A DNA stretch of 64,000 nt from Chitinophagaceae bacterium (GCA_016717285.1 JADKFU010000001.1:124001-188000); one strand, 5' to 3'. Counted from the first letter of the stretch, positions 7,573 to 17,378 are shown. Notes: generated by a model not told the origin, from the sequence alone. Made by a program: numbers and translations.

Positions 7573-9441
7573 ATGAATAAAATTTTATCACACACCATTG
7601 CGACTTTAATTTTCCTGTTCGCAGGCATTAGTTTTTGCTTCGCACAAAAGGAAGCGAATACCTGGTACTTCGGAAATTACGCCGGCATTGATTTTAACAG
7701 CGGCACAGCCGTTTCTATTACCAATGGTTTGATGTCAGCCTTTGAAGGGTGTGCCACCATCAGCGATAAAAATACCGGTGCAATCTTAATCTATACCAAC
7801 GGTAGTGTTGTTTGGAATTCCAATCACCAGGTAATGGCGAATGGCACCGGACTCACCGGCAATTCATCGAGCGCACAGGCGGCTGTTATTGTGCCTGATC
7901 CGGGAAACAGTATGCAGTATTATATTTTTACGGCAGGAGAATATTACAGTGGTGGAAGTGATGGCTATCGTTACAGCATTGTTGATCTCAGCCAGAATGG
8001 TGGGTTGGGTGCTGTAACCGCTGTAAAAAATGTGCTCCTCTATGCACCTGCCTGTGAAAAATTAGCGGTGATCAAAAACACTGCCGGCACAGGTTACTGG
8101 ATTGCCACGCATGAATGGAATGGAAACAATTTTGTCTGCTTTGAATTGACAGCATCGGGAATTTCGTCAGGTGTGGTTTCTGCTATCGGAACTGCTTACA
8201 GTAACTATAATCCCATCGGTTGCATGAAATTTTCGACAGACGGTTCACGGCTTGCAACCATATTATCCGGACTTGATCAGGCAGAAGTTTATGACTTCGA
8301 CGCTTCCTCCGGGCTAATTTCCAATGCAATAAACCTTGGCGCAGTTACCAATAATTTGCCGTATGTATATGGTATTGCATTTTCGCCCAATGGAAAACGG
8401 TTATATGTGGATGAAGAAAATAATAACGGACTGTTTCAATTCGATCTGGATGCTGGTACGCTGGCCGATATTATAGCCAGCAAAACTGTGGTGGGCAATG
8501 CTACCTCTTCTGCCATGCAAACGATGCAGTTGGGTCCTGATGGAAAGTTATATATCTGCAGAAACGGAATGTCCGGCCTTGCAGTAGTTAACGATCCGGA
8601 TATATCAGGCTTAGGTTGCAATTTTACCGACAATGGATTTATTCTTATTGCAGCCTCTTGTACTTACGGACTACCGGGCTTCACTGAAAATGTTTTGAGT
8701 AGCGAACCACTTCAACAGGTAAACCTGTCCTCCAGTGATACGAACATCTGTAAAAAATTCTGCATTGATTTTTTTGACCAGTCTTTGAATAATCCAACGG
8801 GCTGGCAGTGGGAGTTTCCGGGTGGTATTCCGTCTTCGTCAATGGAGGAAAATCCGGATAATATTTGTTATGATGTTCCGGGTACTTATGATGTTACACT
8901 TATTACTACTAATGCAAATGGTAACGACACGTTATTGCTTGAAGATTACATTACCGTGTATCCAACTCCTCCTTTTCCGGTAATTACACAAGACTTACCA
9001 TTACTTACTTCCAGTCCTGCGGCGGCGTATCAATGGCAATTTAATTCAGAAGATATTCCTGGTGCCACCAATCAATCCTTTACTGTTACGCAAAGCGGTT
9101 TTTATACAGTAATAATATATGAAGAGCATGGATGCCAGAATTCAGTTACGGAATATATCATTTTAAGTGGTGTGGATGACCTATTCGCTGAATCAGGAGT
9201 TTCTGTTTATCCAAATCCTTCTGCAGGCGTCTTCAAGATTCTGAGCGCATCGTCGCTGAATATTAATTGCAGTATTCAGATTTCAAATACCCTCGGCGAT
9301 GTACTCTATTTTAAGAAAACAGATGGAACAAAAACTTTGGAGGAAACGGTTGATCTTTCTACGGAACCCGGCGGCATTTACTTCCTTCACATTACAGCCG
9401 GTGACTATTTTCTTAACAGGAAATTAATGGTTGTTCACTAA
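7573..9441 (+). CDS. secreted propeller-like protein with PKD domain and T9SS sorting tail
   Basis: A 622-residue secreted protein. The signal peptide is at residues 1-24 (IATLIFLFAGISFCFAQ). Residues 25-370 look like a beta-propeller (FSTDGSRLATIL, GIAFSPNGKRLYVDEEN, QLGPDGKLYIC). A PKD-like module follows (FCIDFFDQSLNNPTGWQWEFPGG, PGTYDVTLITTN), then an Ig-like segment (YQWQFNSEDIPGATNQSF) and a type A sorting domain (VYPNPSAGVFKI to the C-terminus). It is exported through the Sec system and then T9SS, and is probably anchored at the surface. The PKD-Ig-tail part is closely similar to the next gene while the heads differ. The 370 bases upstream hold no other gene. Confidence 0.85.
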   Translation: MNKILSHTIATLIFLFAGISFCFAQKEANTWYFGNYAGIDFNSGTAVSITNGLMSAFEGCATISDKNTGAILIYTNGSVVWNSNHQVMANGTGLTGNSSSAQAAVIVPDPGNSMQYYIFTAGEYYSGGSDGYRYSIVDLSQNGGLGAVTAVKNVLLYAPACEKLAVIKNTAGTGYWIATHEWNGNNFVCFELTASGISSGVVSAIGTAYSNYNPIGCMKFSTDGSRLATILSGLDQAEVYDFDASSGLISNAINLGAVTNNLPYVYGIAFSPNGKRLYVDEENNNGLFQFDLDAGTLADIIASKTVVGNATSSAMQTMQLGPDGKLYICRNGMSGLAVVNDPDISGLGCNFTDNGFILIAASCTYGLPGFTENVLSSEPLQQVNLSSSDTNICKKFCIDFFDQSLNNPTGWQWEFPGGIPSSSMEENPDNICYDVPGTYDVTLITTNANGNDTLLLEDYITVYPTPPFPVITQDLPLLTSSPAAAYQWQFNSEDIPGATNQSFTVTQSGFYTVIIYEEHGCQNSVTEYIILSGVDDLFAESGVSVYPNPSAGVFKILSASSLNINCSIQISNTLGDVLYFKKTDGTKTLEETVDLSTEPGGIYFLHITAGDYFLNRKLMVVH

Positions 9442-9829
9442 CGGCCGCATTATTTTTTTTCGTGTTGTGATGAAGCACTTTTTTACCTCTTTCATCGTAT
9501 TTTTCTTTTGTAAAATGCTGCTACGGTGACACTGATAGCTGCTGTGGTGAGCAGAAGTTCCACTCAAAAAGATGTTTGCAAAACGGTTAAACTCAAAACT
9601 GTGTTCTTGTCTTTTGCTGAAGTGTTTGTAAGAGAGCAGTTAGCCCTGTTGGTGCGAAGAACAAATAGTTTCCTGCATTTTTAAACTTTTTCCTTATCAG
9701 GATGTTTTCAGGCAACATTTTCAAATGTAACTTGTTATACCCATTCTGTTTTTGAATTGAATATAGCGGGTTTTATTTTGCCAAAAAAAGTGAGCAGATT
9801 TTAAAAAAGCTATCCAGAAAATAAACCTT
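9442..9829. other. intergenic between two T9SS paralogues
   Basis: 388 bases without a supported gene. A GTG-initiated frame of about 53 codons exists near 9525 but has no family resemblance. A TATTTTG stretch near 9772 is a weak promoter candidate for the next gene. Confidence 0.35.
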
Positions 9830-11173
9830 ATGAGATCCACACTATTGACACTAATACTGATTTTTACCAGCCATCACGTAGCTTTTTCTCAACCGGATTA
9901 TTATTATTACAACCCTGTTGACGCGGGCGTTAATGATTATTATTTCTATGGAGGACTTTGTAATAAATTCCTGTTTATATATACCCAGGATGAATTAGCT
10001 TCCACAGGTATGAATGCACCAGTTGAGATTCATTCCATCTGGCTGAAGTCAAATATCTTTTACAACCTGGCCATTCAGGATTTGAAGATCACTTTGGGAC
10101 ATACTACATTAAATGTTCCGGTCAATACATTCGCCGATAATTTTAATGCCGGCACTGCAAGCATCGTGCTTGATGAACCACTATTTAATTATACAGTAAC
10201 CGGTGCGCCATGGAATGATCCGCCAACCGGTTGGTCAGAAATTCCATTAACAACACCCTTTAGTTACAACTTCTCTGATAATCTTGCTATTCAGTTTGAA
10301 TTTTCTAACTGTAATTATCCTATTCCATTATATGCCAACAATGGCGGAGCGCCAGTCACCGTGTTTACGGATATATATGGAGGTAATGTTGCTAATACAA
10401 GCACTGCCCGTAAGATGATCGGTTTCAGCACAGGTTCCGTTTCACCACTTGCCATTGAAGCATCTGATTCATCTATCTGCGAAAAATTTTGTGTGAATTT
10501 TACTGATGTTTCTACCAATAGTCCAACATCCTGGCAATGGAGCTTTGAAGGTGGCTTTCCTGCAACCGATACCTCCGCAAATCCTGTTGGCATTTGTTAT
10601 ACGGAGCCTGGTACATATGACGTAACACTCATTACCGGTAATGCTTCCGGGACTGATACGCTTTTCTTAAACGACTTCATTACCGTTTTTCCAACACCGC
10701 CATTTCCGGTTATTACGCAGGATGGATATGAGCTAACCTGCAATTCTTTTCAAACGTATCAATGGCAACTGAATACGGTAGATATTCCGGGTGCTACCAA
10801 TCAATCTTTTACAGCTTCGCAAACGGGATTTTATACTGTGCTGGCAGGTGATTCCAATGGCTGCAAAAACTCAGCAACACAATATGTAACGATCACCGGC
10901 ATCAGCAACGTTGAAACAGACAATGGCATTAACGTATATCCCAATCCATCATCAGGCGTTGTAAATATTGAACTGTTGCGTTCCAGCCCTGCAGGAACGC
11001 TATCACTCGACATCAAAAACATTTTTGGTCAAACCGTTTATCATTGGCAGAAAAATAGTCCGATCGCGGAAATAAGGGAACTTCAGTTCAGCAGTGAAAC
11101 AAGTGGAATATTTTTCCTGGAAGTAAAGGCAGGAGATGCACACTATCAGGCTAAATTTGTGATCAGCAGGTAG
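9830..11173 (+). CDS. secreted protein with PKD domain and T9SS sorting tail
   Basis: A 447-residue secreted protein. The signal peptide LLTLILIFTSHHVAFSQ is followed by a beta-rich head of about 190 residues that I do not recognise. Then come PKD-like (FCVNFTDVSTNSPTSWQWSFEGG), Ig-like (YQWQLNTVDIPGATNQSF) and type A sorting (VYPNPSSGVVNIEL) segments. From the PKD domain onward it is a clear paralogue of the preceding gene, with the shared phrase PTPPFPVITQD. It is convergent with panC; a GGCTATAGCC palindrome in the 45-base gap may help termination. Confidence 0.85.
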   Translation: MRSTLLTLILIFTSHHVAFSQPDYYYYNPVDAGVNDYYFYGGLCNKFLFIYTQDELASTGMNAPVEIHSIWLKSNIFYNLAIQDLKITLGHTTLNVPVNTFADNFNAGTASIVLDEPLFNYTVTGAPWNDPPTGWSEIPLTTPFSYNFSDNLAIQFEFSNCNYPIPLYANNGGAPVTVFTDIYGGNVANTSTARKMIGFSTGSVSPLAIEASDSSICEKFCVNFTDVSTNSPTSWQWSFEGGFPATDTSANPVGICYTEPGTYDVTLITGNASGTDTLFLNDFITVFPTPPFPVITQDGYELTCNSFQTYQWQLNTVDIPGATNQSFTASQTGFYTVLAGDSNGCKNSATQYVTITGISNVETDNGINVYPNPSSGVVNIELLRSSPAGTLSLDIKNIFGQTVYHWQKNSPIAEIRELQFSSETSGIFFLEVKAGDAHYQAKFVISR

Positions 11174-11218
11174 TTTTCCGGATTATTTCCCGATAGGCTA
11201 TAGCCCTTGAAATCCGAA

Positions 11219-12067
11219 CTACCGCATCATCATATTATCCAGCAGCCGCACATTTCCAACCATCACTGCTGTTACTGCTACAATATGCTGTGCTTCTTTC
11301 CAGTCATGAATGATTCGGAATGTTTGGGTATCACAAAATTCGAAGTAGTCAACTTTTGCGTCCTGCATGGTTTCAATGCGCCTGATCGATTCTATCTTTA
11401 ATGTTTCAGGAACATATTCCCAAAAGTGCTGATTCGCGAAAAAAAGTGTTTGGGAAATGATTGCTGCCTTTTCACGCTGCTCTGCTGAAAGCCGGATATT
11501 TCTTGAACTCATCGCAAGTCCATTTTCTTCCCGTAAAATAGAACAGATGATGATATGCGTGGAATAGTGCTGAAGTTCCACCAATCTTTCCAGCACTTTA
11601 ACCTGCTGAAAATCTTTTTGACCAAGATAAAGCCTGTCCGGATGTACAATTTGTAAGAAACGATCCACCACATTGGCAACACCATTAAAATGACCGGGCC
11701 TTGATGCGCCTTCGAGGAAGGACTCAAGATGTCCTAGTTCGTAGTTCTTTAATTGCTGCAGCCCTTCCGGATACACGTCGGTGATGCCCGGAAGAAACAG
11801 CAAGTCGCAACCTGAATCGATCAGCATTTCAATATCCTTTTCAATCGGTCTTGGATATTTTTCAAGGTCTTTGGGATCGTTGAACTGCACCGGATTTACA
11901 AAAATGCTGCAGATCACAAGGTCGTTTTCCATGCTGGCACGCGTAATCAGCGAAAGATGGCCAGCATGCAATGCTCCCATGGTGGGCACAAAGCCGATTG
12001 ATTTACCGGAAGCCCTTACCCATGCTACATAATTATTTACGGCGGTTGCTGATGTAAACTTGATCAC
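11219..12067 (-). CDS. panC: pantothenate synthetase (pantoate--beta-alanine ligase)
   Basis: Condenses pantoate and beta-alanine with ATP. The HIGH-type motif is in FVPTMGALHAGHLSL; further signatures are SIFVNPVQFN, LEGASRPGHFNGVANVV, LYLGQKDFQQ and the KMSKS-like MSSRNIRLS. The open frame extends 49 codons upstream, but family length (about 280) and homology begin at VIKFTSA, so GTG at 12067 is chosen (282 residues). A TATCTTTC box at 12094-12101 supports this. It uses beta-alanine from PanD, encoded 4 kb away. It is divergent from the GT5-like gene, an arrangement seen in many Bacteroidota. Confidence 0.92.
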   Translation of the reverse strand: MIKFTSATAVNNYVAWVRASGKSIGFVPTMGALHAGHLSLITRASMENDLVICSIFVNPVQFNDPKDLEKYPRPIEKDIEMLIDSGCDLLFLPGITDVYPEGLQQLKNYELGHLESFLEGASRPGHFNGVANVVDRFLQIVHPDRLYLGQKDFQQVKVLERLVELQHYSTHIIICSILREENGLAMSSRNIRLSAEQREKAAIISQTLFFANQHFWEYVPETLKIESIRRIETMQDAKVDYFEFCDTQTFRIIHDWKEAQHIVAVTAVMVGNVRLLDNMMMR

Positions 12068-12093
12068 GTCAGGTAGTTTATCAGATATGGTGC

Positions 12094-12101
12094 GAAAGAT
12101 A
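12094..12101 (-). promoter_or_regulatory. -7-like box (TATCTTTC) of panC
   Basis: One mismatch from TAnnTTTG, 27 bases upstream of the preferred panC start. It lies inside the longer open frame, which argues against the upstream start. Confidence 0.35.
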
Positions 12102-12264
12102 GCATTTAGCGGGAATTGGTTTTGTTGTGCTTCGTTTTCAGCCGCTTGCGCCTCTATATCAAAAGTTAAAAAGAACCAGGGTTTAAGGAGTAAAGTTGAT
12201 CGCATTGCCGCCATTACAAGAGCTCTTTCTCTGTTCTATTGGAAAAGTTCAGGCTTTTTTTTAG

Positions 12265-12272
12265 TATCTTTG
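12265..12272 (+). promoter_or_regulatory. -7 box (TATCTTTG) of the GT5-like/DUF4270/glmS operon
   Basis: Exact TAnnTTTG match, with a TTGG about 22 bases upstream as a possible -33 element. It places transcription start near 12280 and translation start at ATG 12330. Confidence 0.55.
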
Positions 12273-12329
12273 GCCACTTATTTTTTTGAGGTTGCCTTCA
12301 GAACCTCCTTCCAAATTGAAAATTCCCAG

Positions 12330-13145
12330 ATGAACAAAAAAAGAATACTGATCATCACGCAGGAAATGAAACCATACCTGGTGTTATCAGAGATGGCGCG
12401 CATCACCAATCAATTGCCCGTACACTTGCTCAATCAGGGTATGGAAATAAGAGTGCTGATGCCCAAGTTTGGCAGTATCAATGAAAGAAGACACCGGTTG
12501 CACGAGGTTGTGCGGCTTTCAGGAATGAACATTATCATAGATGACGATGATTTTCCGCTGATTATTAAAGTGGCTTCATTGCCCGGTGCCCGTTTACAGG
12601 TCTATTTTCTTGATAATGAGGACTTTTTCAAGCGTAAATACGATTTTACAGACGAGCACCATAAGTTTTATGATGACAATGCCGAGCGCATGATTTTTTT
12701 CTGCAAGGGAGCACTTGAAACAGTAAAGAAATGGGGCTGGCCTCCTGATATTATCCATTGCCATGGTTGGATGACAAGTCTGGTTCCGATGTATATCAGA
12801 ACGGTGTATAAAAAAGAACCTGTGTTTCACAATTCAAAAGTTGTTTATTCCGTTTACGATAATCCTTTTGAAGGCTCACTGGCCAAATCATTCAATACCA
12901 AGGCGCTCATTCACAAGGATATTAAAGATTCCGATTTTGAGTATTACAAAAAGGGAGATTTCACTGGACTTAACAAAGGCGCTATTGCACACTCTGACGC
13001 ACTCATTCTGGGCGATCAGAAAATAGATAAAGCTTTGAAAACTTTTATGAAAGCGCAGAAAAATAAACCCATACTTGAATACGTGAATGGAGAAGAGTTT
13101 CCTGCTACTTATCAGGAATTTTATGCATCGCTTTCAAAAAAATGA
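12330..13145 (+). CDS. short GT5-like (glycogen/starch synthase catalytic domain) protein
   Basis: A 271-residue protein resembling only the N-terminal Rossmann domain of GT5 glycogen synthases (RILIITQEMKPYL, IIHCHGWMTSLVPMYIRT, KVVYSVYDNPFEG). The canonical ADP-glucose-binding KxGGL loop is replaced by KPYLVLSEM, and the C-terminal nucleotide-sugar domain is absent, so glycogen synthesis by this protein alone is unlikely. Similar short proteins next to panC and DUF4270 are a recurrent Bacteroidota arrangement; their role is unknown to me. The frame is open 90 codons further upstream, but ATG at 12330 follows the promoter and matches the family start. Confidence 0.8.
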   Translation: MNKKRILIITQEMKPYLVLSEMARITNQLPVHLLNQGMEIRVLMPKFGSINERRHRLHEVVRLSGMNIIIDDDDFPLIIKVASLPGARLQVYFLDNEDFFKRKYDFTDEHHKFYDDNAERMIFFCKGALETVKKWGWPPDIIHCHGWMTSLVPMYIRTVYKKEPVFHNSKVVYSVYDNPFEGSLAKSFNTKALIHKDIKDSDFEYYKKGDFTGLNKGAIAHSDALILGDQKIDKALKTFMKAQKNKPILEYVNGEEFPATYQEFYASLSKK

Positions 13146-13241
13146 GTACCCTGAACATCCGTTTGGTCAACCAATCATCATTTCCAGGGGTCAGCTATTG
13201 AAAGATTAGATAGCGATCACTTACAGCAACCGCGCCTTCAT

Positions 13242-14585
13242 ATGATTTATAGGAATTTAGTTGTGTGTTTTCTGGTCGCATGTCTGGCGCTGTCCTCGTG
13301 TCAAAAAACAACTGAGATTGGTGGAGGTATTTTGCCGGCCTCTTCCGATATCAATGCCACCTTCACCGACACTTTTAAAGTAGTTACCACGCCTATGCGG
13401 CAGGATTCACTTGTTACCAGCAGTCAGTTTTACAGCTTGCTGGGAAATATGTATGATCCTGTTTTCGGAAAATCTTACGCGGCTATTTTCACGGAATTTC
13501 TCTTGCCAACCACAGCTATTGATCTGGGTGATCCTGATACCTTATTCCTGGATTCTGTTGTACTCACCATGGCTTACTTTAAAACGTATGGTTACGAAGA
13601 TGTACCACAATCCTTTTCAGTGTATGAGGTTATAGAAAAGATGAGCCCGAAACCTGAAACGGGTTACTATTCCAATAAAACATTTTCCACCAGTCCGGAC
13701 TTATTGGGACAAAAACGGCTCTTAGTACCTAATCTTAAGGATAGCATTGATGTGTTAGGCGTGAGCTTTCCTCCGCACATGCGTATTCGTTTGTCTGATA
13801 GATTTGGCCAGGATCTTTTAAACCAATCAGGTGCAGCAACTCTTGCTACGGACTCTGCATTTAAAGAATACTTTCATGGATTGATGATCGCTCCGGATAC
13901 CACTGCTACACCTTACGCTGCCAGCATGCTTTATCTTGCTATGCTTTCATCCGTTAGCGGACTCAGATTGTATTGGCATACACCGGCCAAAAGTGATTTG
14001 AACATTAATTTCCCGATAGGAACCAGTGAAGTAAAATTCAATTATTTTAAACATACCTATTCGGGATCTGTTGTAGCAAGTCATCTTCAAAACGAAACGG
14101 CAGATGGCGATAGTCTTATTTTTATTCAGTCAATGGCAAGCATAAGAACCAGGATTTCTATTCCGAATCTGCTCAACCTTCATGATGTTATCATAAACAA
14201 AGCCGAACTCATTATCTCGCAACGCCTGGATCCGAACAGGGCCGACAGTGTGTTTACACCTCCCCTTCAAATATTGATCGTAACGTTAGACAGTGCGGGA
14301 AAAATTAAATCGATACCTGATAATGATGATGTGAACCAGGTTTTCCCGGCCTATGGCGGTAACAAGGTGAGTTATGGCATTTTACCGGGTGATACGGTAG
14401 CGCAATACAAGTTCAGCATTTCTCAGCAGGTTCAATTACTGATTGACGGAAACATCACCGACTACGGTTTGTTCCTGATTAACAACAGCGCCCAGGAAAC
14501 AGCGGACCGTTTAATGGCTGGCGGTGGCAACAGGAATGATGTGTACAAGGCCAAACTGAATCTCGTCTACACTCCAATAGAATAA
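13242..14585 (+). CDS. DUF4270 family lipoprotein
   Basis: A 447-residue lipoprotein with signal peptide and lipobox (LALSSC, Cys20) followed by TTEIGGGILP, the usual DUF4270 beginning. The family is restricted to Bacteroidota, is predicted to be beta-rich and extracytoplasmic, and has no established function. The C-terminus (INNSAQETADRLMAGGGNRNDVYKAKLNLVYTPIE) is typical. It sits between the GT5-like gene and glmS in a plausible operon, 26 bases from glmS. The context hints at envelope polysaccharide metabolism, but this is inference. Confidence 0.85.
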   Translation: MIYRNLVVCFLVACLALSSCQKTTEIGGGILPASSDINATFTDTFKVVTTPMRQDSLVTSSQFYSLLGNMYDPVFGKSYAAIFTEFLLPTTAIDLGDPDTLFLDSVVLTMAYFKTYGYEDVPQSFSVYEVIEKMSPKPETGYYSNKTFSTSPDLLGQKRLLVPNLKDSIDVLGVSFPPHMRIRLSDRFGQDLLNQSGAATLATDSAFKEYFHGLMIAPDTTATPYAASMLYLAMLSSVSGLRLYWHTPAKSDLNINFPIGTSEVKFNYFKHTYSGSVVASHLQNETADGDSLIFIQSMASIRTRISIPNLLNLHDVIINKAELIISQRLDPNRADSVFTPPLQILIVTLDSAGKIKSIPDNDDVNQVFPAYGGNKVSYGILPGDTVAQYKFSISQQVQLLIDGNITDYGLFLINNSAQETADRLMAGGGNRNDVYKAKLNLVYTPIE

Positions 14586-14611
14586 TTCCACCAAAAAAAA
14601 CTTACACCAGC

Positions 14612-16450
14612 ATGTGCGGAATCGTCGGTTACATCGGTAATAAGCAGGCTTTCCCCATTCTCATCAAAGGGCTGCATCGTCTTGAATACAGGGGCTATGA
14701 CAGTGCTGGTGTAGCGTTGCTTAACAACGGGTTGCATGTTTATAAAAAGGCAGGCAAGGTAAGTGCGCTGGAAGCATTTGTGGCTGATAAAGACACCAAA
14801 GGAAATATTGGTATCGGACACACCCGTTGGGCTACTCATGGCGAACCTAATGATGTAAATGCACATCCTCATTTTTCTGAATCAAAAAGTCTGGCCATCA
14901 TTCACAATGGCATTATTGAAAATTATGCTACTTTAAAAGAAGAGTTGTTACTCCGTGGTCATCATTTTGAATCGGATACAGACACAGAAGTTTTGATTCA
15001 CCTGATAGAAGACATCATGGTGAATGAAGTGCAGGATTTACCTGAGGCGGTGCGTATTGCCCTTAATGAAGTAGTAGGTGCTTATGCCATCGTAATTTTA
15101 GCGAAGAACAATCCTGATATGCTCGTGGCAGCAAGAAAAGGAAGTCCGCTTGTAATTGGCATCGGTGAAGATGAATTTTTTGTTGCTTCAGATGCCACAC
15201 CAATTGTTGAGTTTACTAAAAACGTGGTGTATCTGAATGATGAAGAGATTGCCGTGCTGAACCGCAACAATGATCTTACCATTAAAACCATTGGTAACAA
15301 AGTAAAGACGCCATACATAGAAGAATTGGAATTAAAGCTGGAGATGTTGGAAAAAGGCGGATACGATCATTTCATGCTGAAAGAAATTTATGAGCAGCCC
15401 AACTCTATCCGCGATAGTTTACGAGGCAGGTTAAACACATATACCGGAAAGATAAAGTTAGGCGGATTTGCGGAGTATGAAGAGAAACTGGCGCATGCCA
15501 AAGGACTTACGATGATTGCCTGTGGCACCTCCTGGCATGCCGCCATTGTTGCAGAATATTTGTTTGAAGATCTTGCACGCATTCCGGTGGAAGTGGAATA
15601 TGCTTCTGAATTTCGTTACCGCAATCCCATAGTTACGCATGATGACATTGTGATTGCCATTTCACAATCAGGCGAAACGGCGGATACGCTTGCGGCTATA
15701 CAAATGGCCAAGTCAAAAGGTGCTACCGTGTTTGGTATTTGCAATGTTGTCGGGTCTTCTATTTCACGCGCTGTGGATGCGGGTTCTTATACGCATGCAG
15801 GTCCGGAAATAGGCGTGGCATCTACCAAAGCATTTACGGCGCAGGTAACCGTGCTGAGCATGCTGGCTTTGTATACGGCGAGAAAGCGGGGAACCATCAC
15901 ACAATCGAGATATCATCAACTGATCAACGAACTGGATTCTATTCCTGATAAGGTAAAACAGGTATTGAAAACGAATGAGCAGATCAAATATATTGCAGAT
16001 TATTTTAAAGATACCCGCAACTTTTTATATCTGGGACGCGGTTATAATTTCCCGGTAGGATTGGAAGGTGCCTTAAAACTGAAAGAAATTTCTTACATCC
16101 ATGCAGAAGGTTATCCTGCTGCTGAAATGAAACACGGACCGATTGCATTGATTGACGAAGAAATGCCGGTTGTTGTTTTGGCAACGAAAGGTGGACCTTA
16201 CGATAAAATTCTAAGCAATATTCAGGAAGTGAAAGCCAGGAAAGGCCGCATCATCGCCATTGTATCAGAAGGCGATAAAATCATCCGCGACCTTGCGGAA
16301 TTTGTGATTGAAATTCCTGAAACTGAAGAGCCGCTTACACCATTGTTATCAGTGATTCCACTGCAATTATTGGCGTATCATATTGCGGTGCTTCGCGGTT
16401 GCAATGTCGACCAGCCAAGGAATCTTGCAAAGAGTGTTACAGTGGAATAA
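14612..16450 (+). CDS. glmS: glutamine--fructose-6-phosphate aminotransferase (isomerizing)
   Basis: A 612-residue enzyme making glucosamine-6-phosphate, the entry to peptidoglycan and LPS amino sugars. The N-terminal glutaminase nucleophile is Cys2 (MCGIVGYIG), with HTRWATHG and HNGIIENY following. Two SIS isomerase domains occupy about 285-600 (ACGTSWHAA, ISQSGETADTLAA, GRGYNFPVGLEGALKLKEISYIHAEGYPAAEMKHGPIAL). The C-terminus NVDQPRNLAKSVTVE is canonical. It is full length and the last gene of the GT5-like/DUF4270 cluster. No glmS ribozyme-like leader is expected or seen. Confidence 0.97.
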   Translation: MCGIVGYIGNKQAFPILIKGLHRLEYRGYDSAGVALLNNGLHVYKKAGKVSALEAFVADKDTKGNIGIGHTRWATHGEPNDVNAHPHFSESKSLAIIHNGIIENYATLKEELLLRGHHFESDTDTEVLIHLIEDIMVNEVQDLPEAVRIALNEVVGAYAIVILAKNNPDMLVAARKGSPLVIGIGEDEFFVASDATPIVEFTKNVVYLNDEEIAVLNRNNDLTIKTIGNKVKTPYIEELELKLEMLEKGGYDHFMLKEIYEQPNSIRDSLRGRLNTYTGKIKLGGFAEYEEKLAHAKGLTMIACGTSWHAAIVAEYLFEDLARIPVEVEYASEFRYRNPIVTHDDIVIAISQSGETADTLAAIQMAKSKGATVFGICNVVGSSISRAVDAGSYTHAGPEIGVASTKAFTAQVTVLSMLALYTARKRGTITQSRYHQLINELDSIPDKVKQVLKTNEQIKYIADYFKDTRNFLYLGRGYNFPVGLEGALKLKEISYIHAEGYPAAEMKHGPIALIDEEMPVVVLATKGGPYDKILSNIQEVKARKGRIIAIVSEGDKIIRDLAEFVIEIPETEEPLTPLLSVIPLQLLAYHIAVLRGCNVDQPRNLAKSVTVE

Positions 16451-16469
16451 TGTTGCAGAGTGAAAAAGC

Positions 16470-17345
16470 TTATTGCACTATAAATTTTCCCAGATAAACA
16501 TTATTGTTTTGCTGCAGATGCAGGTAATACATTCCTGCGGGTAATTTATGCACGTCTATTTTGTTTGCTGCAGCATTCAGTGTTCCATTTTTTACCAGCA
16601 TTCCCATGCTGTTAAAGAGTACATAGCTTTCAAAATTCCCCTTCAGTACAATTTCACCTGAAACAGGATTTGGTGAAATCGCTATTGTGTTGTTGCTGAT
16701 TTCTGGCACCTGAATGCCGAATCCCTCTGTGGCGCCGTAATCTTTCACTGAGAAAGTGAAATTTCTTTGCAGGTGAATCCAGCCAGGCACGGTGTCCTCA
16801 CCGGCGATTACCATACAACCGATATAATGGTCTGATGAATCATACTCAGGCAAAGAATAATCGAACCAGGCTCCGTAAGCCAATTGAGGAAAGCTGCCAT
16901 TTGGAGGATACAAGGCATATCGTAAAGTGAGGTGATCACTTTGAACAAAATTATTCCTGAAGGATATGGTATCATTTAAGTTAAAACCTTTTACGGCGGT
17001 TAATGTGTCATCCAGCAAATAAGAAGTATCGGGCGAAAAGGCAAGCTCTTTAAAGGAAGCTGTTGCGATGCTATTGGAATCATACGAATCAATATAAATA
17101 GTGTACTCGTAATTGTAATTATTGACATAGTGGATATTAAAATCCTTCCGGCCGTCATTGTTCAGGTCAATTTCTGTAGCACCGTAATAAAATCCATTGT
17201 TAAAAAAAATGTAAGGAGATAAATCAGGTGAAGGATCTGAGTAGACATTATTTTGATAATCGCCTGCAATAATAAAATCTCCTTGTGCAAAAATCATTTT
17301 GCTGCAAATCAATAAAAAAAAGGTGAACAACCATGGACGCTTCAT
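16470..17345 (-). CDS. secreted protein with T9SS type A sorting domain
   Basis: A 291-residue secreted protein starting MKRPWLFTFFLLICSKMIFAQG (signal peptide). The central region has ATEIDLNNDGRKDFNIHYV, a calcium-loop-like DxNxDGxxD, and GYWFDY-type beta segments; I do not recognise a named domain. The C-terminus is a type A sorting domain (ISPNPVSGEIVLKG...PAGMYYLHLQ). The frame is open 54 codons further upstream, but the signal peptide and a TAAATTTG promoter box at 17379-17386 fix the start at 17345. Convergent with glmS, 19 bases apart. Confidence 0.8.
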   Translation of the reverse strand: MKRPWLFTFFLLICSKMIFAQGDFIIAGDYQNNVYSDPSPDLSPYIFFNNGFYYGATEIDLNNDGRKDFNIHYVNNYNYEYTIYIDSYDSNSIATASFKELAFSPDTSYLLDDTLTAVKGFNLNDTISFRNNFVQSDHLTLRYALYPPNGSFPQLAYGAWFDYSLPEYDSSDHYIGCMVIAGEDTVPGWIHLQRNFTFSVKDYGATEGFGIQVPEISNNTIAISPNPVSGEIVLKGNFESYVLFNSMGMLVKNGTLNAAANKIDVHKLPAGMYYLHLQQNNNVYLGKFIVQ

Positions 17346-17378
17346 CTGTGAAAAAGATGGATGGAATTTCAACAGAAA

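Noticed and set aside
9525..9690. About 53-codon GTG frame between the PKD paralogues
   Set aside because: No motif, no promoter and no ribosome-binding context; treated as chance.
12068..12214. 49-codon N-terminal extension of panC
   Set aside because: Family homology and length begin at GTG 12067, and a -7-like box lies within the extension.
12060..12329. 90-codon N-terminal extension of the GT5-like protein
   Set aside because: It overlaps the panC promoter region and the TATCTTTG box; homology begins at ATG 12330.
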